A stretch of 6,417 nt of DNA from Synechococcales cyanobacterium PMM_0036 (GTDB lineage Bacteria; Cyanobacteriota; Cyanobacteriia; Elainellales; Elainellaceae), in contig CASBQM010000649.1 in assembly GCA_949127645.1 (NCBI GenBank), forward strand, positions 1 to 6,417. Reading direction: 5' to 3'. A model generated the notes under the pieces. That model did not search any database. It was not told the DNA's origin and saw only the letters and a program-made list of their open reading frames with translations. Numbering within the stretch: position 1 is the first letter of the stretch; every line of letters begins with the position of its first letter. Shown here in pieces: positions 1 to 5,921 of this stretch. Position numbers and translations under genes: made by a program.

Positions 1-377
1 AAGAACTGTCTGCTTTGGCGGCTCATCAGGCAAGTCTGTGCCTCTACCTAAGTGCGCGGCACGTGCAGGAGGCGCAAGACAAACTGCTGCAACATTACTC
101 AGCAGATTTACCGATCGCCATTTGTTTCCGGCTGGGCTGGTCGGATGAGAAAATCCGAATTGTGCCCCTAAGCCAAATGGCGACCGTAACGCATCAGGAA
201 GACCTGGTGCGTACGACGCTGTATGTGATTAGTCCAGCAATGCGAGCTGATGTAGTGCGAGCTGATGTAATGCAAGCTAATGTAATGCAGACTGAAGCTG
301 CGATCGCAGGAGAAAGGCGATCGCAGCTTTACAGCCCTACCCACTCGCACCTGTTTCGATCGGGTGAATCTTACTGA
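1..377 (+). CDS. cobM: Precorrin-4 / cobalt-precorrin-4 C11-methyltransferase, C-terminal part
   Basis: This is the 3' end of a gene that starts left of the window. The frame is open from base 3, and the TTG at 15 is an internal Leu codon, not a start. The 124 visible residues carry the CobM/CbiF C-terminal signature: a strand reading LCLYLSARHVQEAQ, then LLQHYSADLPIAICFRLGWSDEKI, and RTTLYVISPA, followed by the tail motif RSQLYSPTHSHLFR seen at the end of CbiF proteins. The family uses S-adenosylmethionine to methylate C-11 of (cobalt-)precorrin-4, a cytoplasmic step in corrin ring synthesis. The SAM- and substrate-binding N-terminal half lies outside the window, so activity cannot be judged. 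Between the core and the tail motif sits an unusual stretch of about 25 residues made of 15-bp tandem repeats (MRADV, VRADV, MQANV, MQTEA) and a HIP1 hairpin. The gene converges on the small minus-strand gene and overlaps it by 7 bp. The family call is confident; the choice between CobM and CbiF is nominal. Confidence 0.88.
   Translation, partial: ELSALAAHQASLCLYLSARHVQEAQDKLLQHYSADLPIAICFRLGWSDEKIRIVPLSQMATVTHQEDLVRTTLYVISPAMRADVVRADVMQANVMQTEAAIAGERRSQLYSPTHSHLFRSGESY
240..299 (+). repeat. 15-bp tandem repeat, about 3.5 copies, inside cobM
   Basis: Four consecutive 15-bp units lie at 240-254 (atgcgagctgatgta), 255-269, 270-284 and 285-299. The second differs from the first by one base, the third by a few, and the fourth matches only partly. 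They keep the cobM frame and encode MRADV, VRADV, MQANV and MQTEA. The graded divergence suggests stepwise duplication. Confidence 0.9.
295..329. repeat. Perfect 13-bp inverted repeat built on two HIP1 octamers
   Basis: The left arm (295-307, aagctgcgatcgc) is the exact reverse complement of the right arm (317-329), with a 9-nt spacer (aggagaaag). Each arm contains one GCGATCGC. It lies inside the cobM coding tail and about 42 nt past the stop of the convergent minus-strand gene. A T-run is missing on both sides, so it is not a classical intrinsic terminator, though it could fold in either transcript. Confidence 0.85.
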
Positions 378-658
378 CCGACTCCTTCAGTGTTTTTCTG
401 ATTGTCGAAGCTCACCAGAAAATTGCCCTCTGGCAGACTGCTACGCAAGAAGCGCAGATGTCCTTCGGCATCAGAACGACTGCGAAATCGAGCCACTATA
501 TTTGTCTGAACTTTGTTTTTTGGGACACCCGGCAACAGACGCACGACTGCCCAATGATTGAGGCGATCGCGGTAGGAAAGTTCCGAAGTCTTGGATACCA
601 GAGCATTCAACGCCAGAGCATTCAAGACTGGAGCATCAGAATCAAGGTTTTGTGGCAT
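371..658 (-). CDS. Small conserved-looking cyanobacterial protein of unknown function
   Basis: A 95-residue soluble protein with no signal peptide or membrane segment. The core, residues 29-86, looks like a compact alpha/beta unit: YRDRLNHWAVVRLLP, then IVARFRSRSDAEGHLRFLR, and NFLVSFD near the end. It resembles small uncharacterised cyanobacterial proteins as far as I remember them; I know no function and assign none. The first 28 residues are low in conserved character and include a repeat-derived NALALNAL stretch, so the true start could lie further in. ATG at 658 is chosen because it is the only upstream ATG; before it is only a loose purine stretch (ggaatagaaag), not a strong ribosome binding site. 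The gene converges on cobM and their stop codons interlock (overlap 371-377). A candidate promoter lies at 735-764, so it is probably transcribed separately from the aminopeptidase gene upstream. Confidence 0.7.
   Translation of the reverse strand: MPQNLDSDAPVLNALALNALVSKTSELSYRDRLNHWAVVRLLPGVPKNKVQTNIVARFRSRSDAEGHLRFLRSSLPEGNFLVSFDNQKNTEGVGQ
600..644 (-). repeat. 15-bp tandem repeat in the N-terminus of the small protein
   Basis: The units 600-614 (agagcattcaacgcc) and 615-629 (agagcattcaagact) share their first 11 bases. A third unit at 630-644 (ggagcatcagaatca) is more diverged. They are in frame and give the NAL/NAL pattern at about residues 13-20. Confidence 0.75.
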
Positions 659-685
659 GATACTTTCTATTCCGTTAAGGAGTGG

Positions 686-723
686 GGCGTTAACGATTCT
701 CTTGGCGGGGATGCGTTAACGCC
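686..723. promoter_or_regulatory. 10-bp inverted repeat on GTTAAC; possible operator, leader hairpin or plus-strand terminator
   Basis: ggcgttaacg (686-695) and cgttaacgcc (714-723) are exact reverse complements with an 18-nt spacer. Each also holds the palindrome cgttaacg. A related element, ccgttaagg, lies nearby at 672-680. On the plus strand the right arm is followed by tttt (724-727), so it could end plus-strand transcripts running past cobM. On the minus strand it falls between the candidate promoter and the ATG of the small gene, where it could be an operator or a leader hairpin. The sequence does not decide between these. Confidence 0.5.
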
Positions 724-734
724 TTTTACCTATC

Positions 735-764
735 ATTGAAGCTCGGAAGCATAAGCAATGTCAA
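735..764 (-). promoter_or_regulatory. Candidate sigma-70-type promoter for the small gene
   Basis: On the minus strand, TTGACA (759-764) is followed after 18 bp by TTCAAT (735-740), which matches 4 of 6 bases of TATAAT. A second TTGACA sits 8 bp further upstream (767-772). The predicted leader would be about 70 nt and would contain the GTTAAC inverted repeat. The -35 is perfect but the -10 is weak. Confidence 0.35.
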
Positions 765-861
765 TTTGTCAACGGTGAAAGCTCGGATATGAAACCCAGC
801 CATTTCACGGTTTTTTGCCTAGCTTTGACCCCTAAGTAAGCATTAAGCGTTGATCAAGCGT

Positions 862-3492
862 TTATGAAGATTTGGCTTCCAGCGATTCCAAACGGCTGCG
901 TAGCTCCTGGTTATCTTTTTTCACCTGCTCTAGATCTTCTTGAAGCTGTGAAACCGCCTGATCCTGCTCGACAGCTTTCATAACTTTCTGTACCGATTCT
1001 TCTGCCAAGCGCCGCACCCGTCCGTCTGGAGTTTGATCCGCGAGAGATTGCAAAATGCCGATCGCCTTCACGGTTTCCATTTGTCCTAGCGCTACGGCAG
1101 TAGAGACCTGCGTCAGGAAAAACGACTCCCGCGAGAGTTCGCTGAGGCGATTGAGAATCCGCTCTAGATTGACATGGGTTTGTCCAGTAGAAATAGCTCC
1201 AAGCGCTCGAATTGCGCCCAGTCTCAAAGGCTGAGGGATGCCTGCCGCAGTGTATTCCAAAATCAGATTTAGAGCCGCTTCTGAAGTTTTGAGCTTGCTG
1301 AGTCCGGCGATCGCTCCGCCTCTCACCGTTTCGTTCCAGCCCGACCGCGTTTGCAACACCGACTGATAGAGCGCCAGGATTTCTGGCTCTTTTAAGGAGT
1401 TTGTCCCGGTCGCGGCACCCAAGCCAGACAGCGCAGCGGCTTCTGTGTAATAGCTGGCATCTCCTTTCTCGGCAATTTCCTTGAGTGCAGCGTAGCTAGT
1501 CTCCGTCTTGAGGGAGGCTAGAGCCTCGATCGTTGCCCGTCTCACTCTGGCTTCTGGATCATTTAAACCTTGCAGCAATCCCGTCAAAGCCTGATCAAGC
1601 TTCACAGATGCCAACTGCTCAGCGACCTCGGCTCGAACCCCCCAGAGGCGATCGCTCACCAGCGCTTCCGAGAGGGCTTTAACTGCCTCAAGTCCCCCTT
1701 TCTTGGCAAGCGCCTCGGCGGCATAGATCCGCGAAACGGGGTCAGTGTCCTGCTGGAGCTGCGCTTTTAGCTCAGAAACCGGGTATTCCAACGCCACAGT
1801 TTTCAGCGTATGATTGCCGACATCAAAGCTGACAAAATCTGGCTTTTGCTCTAGCGGAAAGTAGAAACTCTGCTCGCGCTCGTGAATACGAACGGTGAAT
1901 ATCTTGAGCTGAGGGTTTTCTGATGACTCTGATGACTCTGATGACTCTGATGACAACTCTTCTGAAGGCTTGACATAGCCAAAGCCGATCGGAATTTTCA
2001 GATCAAACCGTCCACTCTGAGTCGTGGTATCGCCATCTTTGGCTTGGGTTTGAGTGACGGTGAGCTTGGCGAGGCTGCTATCGCCATCCCAGCTATAGGC
2101 AACTTTGTAGTCAGGATGTCCGCCCCGAAACACATACTGGTCAAACAGAAATTGCAGATTGCGTCCGGTGGCTTTCTCGATCGCCCTCAGCAAATCGATC
2201 GTCTCTACCGTTTTGTGAGCGTTATCTTGCACGAAAGTATGAATCGCCTTAAAGAACAGCTCGTCACCTAACTCGGCTCTCACCATGTGATAAACACAGC
2301 CGCCTTTTTCATAGAGGTGGCGATCGTATAGCTCGATCGCCTCCCGATAAATATGCGTGACGATCGGACGACGGTAGCGCGTACTGTCTTCCGCCAAATA
2401 GTTGCGGGCAATGCCGAGGCGATAGTATGCCGCTTCCTCTGCGCCGTATTCCTGCTTGATCCACAGCACCTCTGAGTAGGTCGCCATGCCTTCTTTAATC
2501 CAGGCGTGCGACCAGTGCTTAATCACTACCAAATCGCCAAACCACTGATGGGCTAGCTCATGGGCAACCAGCGTTTCAGAACTACGATTGTCGATCGCCG
2601 CCCTTGCGTCTAGCAAACAGCGATCCGTCAGCAGCGTGGTGGAAGTATTTTCCATGCCGCCAAAGATAAAGTCTGCGACGCAAACCTGAGCATACTTGGG
2701 ATAGGGATAAGCATAGCCAAACGCCTGACTGAAGAACTCAATCATCTGCGGCGTTTTGCTCATCGTCCGCTGCGCATCGGCTTCTCGCCCTTTTTCAACG
2801 TAATAGGTGACAGGTTTGCCCTGCCACTCGTCCTTCAGCTCAGCAAAATCGCCGATCGCCAAGGTGATTAAGTAGGTCGGGTGAACCTGCTGTTGCAGCC
2901 AGCGGTAAATTTTGGTGTCGCCCTCTTCCCGGACTTCTACCAGATCGCCGTTAGAGATCACCATTAGATCTTTGGGCACCTGCACCTGAGTTTCTGAAGT
3001 GCTGAGCTGTCCCGGATAGTCAAAACAGGGAAACCAGTAGCGCGAGTCTTCATCTTCGCCCTGTGTCCAAACCTGCAATGGCTTTTTGGGATAGTTTTCG
3101 TCGGGCGCAACAAAGTAGATGCCGCGCTGGGGCTGCTCTACATGATAGGCGATCGCCAGTGTCACCGACTCTCCAGCAACAGTCGCGTCCTTGAGCCGCA
3201 CCTGAAGCTGCTCACCGTCATACTCGAAGCCTTGGGGAACTCCCGCAACTTGCACAGACTCAATCTGTAGATTAACTGCGTCTAGCGTAAGGCGATCGAG
3301 ACCGCTGCAAATTGGGTTTAAGCGGATGCTGCAAGTGCCACGATAGCTTTGTCGAGGAATATCTAGCGCTAAGTCTAAGAAAATATGCTCAACCTGTCCA
3401 GGACGATCGGGGTTGTAGTGAGGCTTTGCTCCGGGTAGCTCAAAGGATTTACGACCGTTATTGTCTTTATCAAGATGGTAGATATGCGGCAT
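862..3492 (-). CDS. M1 family zinc aminopeptidase with HEAT repeats and C-terminal coiled coil
   Basis: A complete 876-residue metallopeptidase that removes N-terminal amino acids from peptides, presumably in the cytoplasm because no signal peptide or membrane segment is seen. Domains in order: N-terminal beta domain (about 10-215); thermolysin-like catalytic domain with exopeptidase motif GGMEN (278-282, a variant of GAMEN), zinc motif HELAH (311-315) and third ligand E334 at the exact HEXXH-X18-E spacing; likely transition-state Tyr394 in LYEKGG; a beta domain (about 465-570) interrupted by a Ser/Glu repeat loop (514-525); HEAT-like helical repeats (about 575-835); and a heptad-patterned coiled coil (about 837-873). 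Motifs are intact, so activity is expected. Often annotated as aminopeptidase N, but the C-terminal half differs from E. coli PepN. ATG at 3492 is used because the family's N-terminal motif (SFELPGAKPHYNPDRPGQ) begins shortly after; no clear ribosome binding site precedes it. It lies 132 bp after the debranching gene on the same strand. No convincing terminator follows its stop. Confidence 0.95.
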   Translation of the reverse strand: MPHIYHLDKDNNGRKSFELPGAKPHYNPDRPGQVEHIFLDLALDIPRQSYRGTCSIRLNPICSGLDRLTLDAVNLQIESVQVAGVPQGFEYDGEQLQVRLKDATVAGESVTLAIAYHVEQPQRGIYFVAPDENYPKKPLQVWTQGEDEDSRYWFPCFDYPGQLSTSETQVQVPKDLMVISNGDLVEVREEGDTKIYRWLQQQVHPTYLITLAIGDFAELKDEWQGKPVTYYVEKGREADAQRTMSKTPQMIEFFSQAFGYAYPYPKYAQVCVADFIFGGMENTSTTLLTDRCLLDARAAIDNRSSETLVAHELAHQWFGDLVVIKHWSHAWIKEGMATYSEVLWIKQEYGAEEAAYYRLGIARNYLAEDSTRYRRPIVTHIYREAIELYDRHLYEKGGCVYHMVRAELGDELFFKAIHTFVQDNAHKTVETIDLLRAIEKATGRNLQFLFDQYVFRGGHPDYKVAYSWDGDSSLAKLTVTQTQAKDGDTTTQSGRFDLKIPIGFGYVKPSEELSSESSESSESSENPQLKIFTVRIHEREQSFYFPLEQKPDFVSFDVGNHTLKTVALEYPVSELKAQLQQDTDPVSRIYAAEALAKKGGLEAVKALSEALVSDRLWGVRAEVAEQLASVKLDQALTGLLQGLNDPEARVRRATIEALASLKTETSYAALKEIAEKGDASYYTEAAALSGLGAATGTNSLKEPEILALYQSVLQTRSGWNETVRGGAIAGLSKLKTSEAALNLILEYTAAGIPQPLRLGAIRALGAISTGQTHVNLERILNRLSELSRESFFLTQVSTAVALGQMETVKAIGILQSLADQTPDGRVRRLAEESVQKVMKAVEQDQAVSQLQEDLEQVKKDNQELRSRLESLEAKSS
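1921..1956 (-). repeat. 9-bp tandem repeat encoding Ser-Ser-Glu units
   Basis: Three exact copies of tgatgactc (1921-1947) plus a partial fourth (tgatgacaa, 1948-1956). They are in frame and give the SSE repeats at residues 514-525 of the aminopeptidase. They probably form a flexible acidic loop between strands of the beta domain. Confidence 0.92.
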
Positions 3493-3559
3493 TCGGGATT
3501 CACTTTAGTGTTGGGGTTTTTGAATTCTGCTCAATGAAATCTTATCGAAAAACTTTTGC

Positions 3560-3586
3560 CCAAATGTTCTACCCCTGTACATTTGG
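3560..3586 (-). terminator. Hairpin after the debranching gene; weak terminator candidate
   Basis: ccaaatgt (3560-3567) and acatttgg (3579-3586) form a perfect 8-bp stem with an 11-nt loop. On the minus strand it starts about 38 nt past the debranching stop and is followed by gcaaaagttttt. The T-run is therefore displaced about 7 nt from the stem and the stem is AT-rich, which weakens a terminator reading. It could instead be a leader hairpin of the aminopeptidase mRNA. Confidence 0.35.
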
Positions 3587-3606
3587 CGCATCACAGTTTA
3601 TAGAGC

Positions 3607-3644
3607 CACAGGTCACAGAGCGCATCACAGGTCACAGAGCGCGT
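3607..3644 (-). repeat. 19-bp tandem duplication across the debranching stop codon
   Basis: cacaggtcacagagcgcat (3607-3625) and cacaggtcacagagcgcgt (3626-3644) match at 18 of 19 bases. The stop codon (3625-3627) lies on the junction. The unit is not a multiple of three, unlike the in-gene repeats of this window. Related fragments (gcgcatcacag at 3586-3596) lie just beyond. Confidence 0.9.
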
Positions 3645-5769
3645 CGCAGTGCCGGATCAGCTCTGCTACCGACCAGGCTTGAGCGATCGCCCCCTGCGGC
3701 AAGTGAGGCGGATCACCGTCAAACATTTCAGAAATAGAGTCGAGACAGCCCTGATTTTGAAAGTGATTGAGCAACGGCTGCCAGTCTACTGGCAATGGCT
3801 CGGTGGGATAAAATCGCTGCCATGCGCGGATGAATGAGCCTAGCAGCCAGGGCCAGACTGTTCCCTGATGATAAGCCCGATCGCGCTGCCAAATGCCACC
3901 CGCATAGCGTCCGATGTAGTGCGGATCTGCTGGGTCAAGAGAGCGCAACCCGTAAGGCGTGAGGAGGCGAGCGCGTGCCGTTTGCAACACCCGCTTGCCC
4001 ATCGCGTCTGGGAAGCCACAGTGCCTCAGCGACAGAGCAATCACCGCATTGGGGCGAATGCTGACGTCGGGTACGTCATCGGGGGCGATCGCGTCGTAAA
4101 GATATCCCTCAGCAGGATTCCAGAATTTCTCTAGAGATGCCTGCACCTGCTGAGCCTGGTCGCTAAAGCGGCGCGCCTGGTTGCTTAGCATTGAGGCTTC
4201 GATGTCAATGACGCGATCTGGTTCTTGCTGCAACCGGGTTGCCCACTGCTCTGCCCAACGCAGTGCCGAATACCACAGCGCATTAATTTCGACTGCCTTG
4301 CCGCGTCGAGGGGTAACGGGTTTGTCTGCCACCACGGCATCCATCCAGGTAAGCGCCAGATCGGCGGCATTCCAGGTGACAAGTCCGTCGAAGGCATCGA
4401 CTCGAATGCTGTAGAGGGTTCCTGCCATCAGACGTTTGTAGATGCGCCAAACCACCGGATATTGTTCTGCCAGAAAGTCCCAGTCTTCAGTCGCATCAAG
4501 ATACAGCCCCAGGGTTTCAATCCACCACAGAGAGGCATCCAGACTGTTATAAAAAGGCTTTGCGCCCGCATCAGGAAAGGCATTGGGGATCAGACCTTCC
4601 TGACAATATTGCCCAAAGGTTTTCAGCAGCCCCTTCGCTAGGTCAAACCGTCGTGGGGTGAGCGCCAGACCGGGCAGCGCAATCAGCGTATCTCTACCCC
4701 AGTCGTTAAACCAAGGATATCCGGCAATGACGGTGGGATTTTGAGTAGAGGCACGGTAGACAATGAAGCGATCGCCCGCCTGAAGCAGCCTTTTCCAGAG
4801 TTTGGTGATTTCATTATGAGGCTCATTTCGAGGCTCATTTTGCCTGCCACAAGGCTGCACCTGAATTGCCGCAAACGCAGTTGTGATGCGCCGCTCCTCT
4901 GCCTGAATTGCTTGCTCAAAGGTGTGTTCCTGCAAAGCATGGGACGGCTCGTGATCAGGAGAGCGAACATAGGCTTCCAGCGTGACAGATTCGCCCGGTT
5001 CTAATGAAATCATCAGGTTACCAGGGCAATAGAGATCTTCTTGATCAGCCAGACCGCGTCGTGTTTCTTCAGGATAGCGATAGCCCCAGTACCAGGTGTC
5101 ATCAGAATAGTAGTCACCCTTTGTCCAGATCAACTGCCAAGAGGTGCCCGTCCAGCTTAGGCGTTTGGCTTGCAGCAGCAGCCGATGAGGTTCGATGAGC
5201 TGCGCGAAATACAGCCCGGAGTCGGCGTGTTGCTGAGTGTGAAAGATGCGATCGCCAATTAAAGGTCGCAATCGCAGAATCGCCGTTTCGTCGCCTTCGT
5301 AGCGATAGTGAATCAAAATCCGGTTGTCAAACAGGTGGCTCTGGTTAGGATGGTGGTCAGGATGCGTCTGGTCAGGATGCGTTTGGTTAGGATGCGTCTG
5401 AGGATTAAAGTGCGGCAGTGGATCAGCCACTAACCCGTGCGGCATGATCAGACGACGACACACCCGCCAGTGATTTTGTTCCCAAACCCAGGTAGGCACT
5501 GGATCAACCTGGAAAGACTGCAAAAAATGATACCCGGCTGGGGCGATCGCTCCTCCTGCCCAGAAGTTTGTCCCTAGCTCAAATTCGCGTCCGGCAACCG
5601 TTAGGCTGGCATCTATGTGAGAGAGTAGCAGCGTCCTCTGTCCGGGCGGCTCAAGGGCAGCCACCAGCCAGCCGTGATAGGTGCGAGTATGGGCATCGCA
5701 GGCTGTGCCGCTAGCAAAGCTTCCAAGCCCGTTTGTGAGTAGCCACTCTCTGGTATCTAACTCATCCAT
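3625..5769 (-). CDS. Glycogen debranching enzyme (amylo-alpha-1,6-glucosidase, GH133 type)
   Basis: A complete 714-residue enzyme expected to hydrolyse alpha-1,6 branch stubs of glycogen in the cytoplasm, feeding phosphorylase-driven breakdown of the cyanobacterial storage polymer. It is not the GH13 enzyme GlgX. The N-terminal domain opens with EWLLTNGLGSFASGT (8-22) and RTYHGWL (29-35), the hallmark of bacterial/archaeal-type debranching enzymes. The C-terminal (alpha/alpha)6 domain, about 325-710, shows GYPWFNDWGRDTLIALPGL (350-368), DASLWWIETLGLYL (411-424), LTWMDA (473-478), VTPRRGKAVEINALWY (485-500), YHQGTVWPWLLG (633-644) and SEMFDGD (680-686). Length is usual for the family. I do not assign individual catalytic carboxylates. 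Two repeat-derived loops are inserted: a His/Pro/Gln/Asp-rich one at about 123-144 and an NEP repeat at about 308-320. ATG at 5769 is chosen because the family motif starts at residue 8; no ribosome binding site is visible. The C-terminus appears cut by about five residues through a 19-bp duplication. Confidence 0.95.
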   Translation of the reverse strand: MDELDTREWLLTNGLGSFASGTACDAHTRTYHGWLVAALEPPGQRTLLLSHIDASLTVAGREFELGTNFWAGGAIAPAGYHFLQSFQVDPVPTWVWEQNHWRVCRRLIMPHGLVADPLPHFNPQTHPNQTHPDQTHPDHHPNQSHLFDNRILIHYRYEGDETAILRLRPLIGDRIFHTQQHADSGLYFAQLIEPHRLLLQAKRLSWTGTSWQLIWTKGDYYSDDTWYWGYRYPEETRRGLADQEDLYCPGNLMISLEPGESVTLEAYVRSPDHEPSHALQEHTFEQAIQAEERRITTAFAAIQVQPCGRQNEPRNEPHNEITKLWKRLLQAGDRFIVYRASTQNPTVIAGYPWFNDWGRDTLIALPGLALTPRRFDLAKGLLKTFGQYCQEGLIPNAFPDAGAKPFYNSLDASLWWIETLGLYLDATEDWDFLAEQYPVVWRIYKRLMAGTLYSIRVDAFDGLVTWNAADLALTWMDAVVADKPVTPRRGKAVEINALWYSALRWAEQWATRLQQEPDRVIDIEASMLSNQARRFSDQAQQVQASLEKFWNPAEGYLYDAIAPDDVPDVSIRPNAVIALSLRHCGFPDAMGKRVLQTARARLLTPYGLRSLDPADPHYIGRYAGGIWQRDRAYHQGTVWPWLLGSFIRAWQRFYPTEPLPVDWQPLLNHFQNQGCLDSISEMFDGDPPHLPQGAIAQAWSVAELIRHCDALCDL
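4812..4847 (-). repeat. 12-bp tandem repeat in the debranching gene
   Basis: Units cattatgaggct (4812-4823), catttcgaggct (4824-4835) and a diverged cattttgcctgc (4836-4847). In frame, they encode NEPR/NEPH at residues 311-319, in the linker between the N-terminal and catalytic domains. Confidence 0.75.
5341..5400 (-). repeat. 15-bp tandem repeat encoding a THPxQ-rich loop in the debranching gene
   Basis: Units gtcaggatgcgtctg (5356-5370), gtcaggatgcgtttg (5371-5385) and gttaggatgcgtctg (5386-5400) differ at single positions. A shortened relative (gttaggatggtg, 12 nt) precedes them at 5344-5355. In frame, they encode the hydrophilic THPNQ/THPDQ/THPD series at residues 125-138, most likely a surface loop. 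Confidence 0.9.
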
Positions 5770-5779
5770 TTAACTATGC

Positions 5780-5805
5780 AATTTAGCTGTGAAATTTAGC
5801 TGTGA
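5780..5805. repeat. Perfect 13-bp tandem duplication upstream of the debranching gene
   Basis: aatttagctgtga occurs at 5780-5792 and again at 5793-5805 without change. It lies in the 5' untranslated region, 11 bp before the start codon. The 13-bp unit would shift a frame inside a gene, in keeping with its non-coding position. Confidence 0.9.
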
Positions 5806-5806
5806 G

Positions 5807-5858
5807 ATCAGTATAGCTATCTAATTCTCAGTATAGATACTAACCTCTTACGGTTCAG
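5807..5858 (-). promoter_or_regulatory. Candidate promoter region of the debranching gene with two TATACTGA elements
   Basis: On the minus strand CTATACTGA occurs twice, at 5808-5816 and 5828-5836, 20 bp apart. Each contains TATACT, a good -10 box (5 of 6). For the upstream copy, CTGAAC at 5853-5858 is a weak -35 at 17 bp. The downstream copy has no convincing -35. They could be two -10 boxes, or a -10 and an operator copy of it. The leader would be about 35-55 nt and includes the 13-bp duplication. Confidence 0.35.
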
Positions 5859-5880
5859 CATCTATTTAACATTGTCAGCT

Positions 5881-5921
5881 AAAAGGTCTCTGATCTTCAG
5901 CATTTCAGCTTACATGAGACC
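5881..5921 (-). terminator. Terminator-like hairpin after the right-hand gene
   Basis: On the minus strand GGTCTC (5916-5921) directly follows the TAG stop of the partial right-hand gene and pairs with GAGACC (5885-5890), which is followed by TTTT (5881-5884). The stem is only 6 bp and the loop is 25 nt, so this is a modest candidate. It would separate that gene from the debranching gene's transcript. Confidence 0.4.

Noticed and set aside
240..299. CRISPR-like array
   Set aside because: Units are 15 bp, directly adjacent, with no spacers, and are translated in frame.
15..377. TTG at 15 as the start of a 120-residue gene
   Set aside because: The frame is open to the window edge and the residues before TTG (ELSALA) fit the CobM family; the gene is simply cut.
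458..739. 93-residue plus-strand frame
   Set aside because: It lies antisense to the small conserved-looking gene, runs into its promoter region and shows no family features.
775..816. Intrinsic terminator on the plus strand (gtgaaa ... tttcac followed by six T)
   Set aside because: The stem is only 6 bp around a 22-nt loop and no plus-strand gene ends nearby.
845..864. Palindrome ttgatcaa with flanking aagcgtt repeats as an aminopeptidase terminator
   Set aside because: The stem is too short and AT-rich, and no T-run follows on the minus strand.
3607..3644. Target-site duplication or remnant of an insertion sequence
   Set aside because: The copies are directly adjacent with nothing between them, and no inverted terminal repeats or transposase are present.
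3312..3737. 141-residue plus-strand frame across the aminopeptidase-debranching spacer
   Set aside because: It is antisense to the ends of two well-supported genes, with biased composition and no recognisable motif.
4225..4641. 138-residue plus-strand frame inside the debranching gene
   Set aside because: It is antisense to strongly conserved debranching motifs; a mirror frame without independent support.
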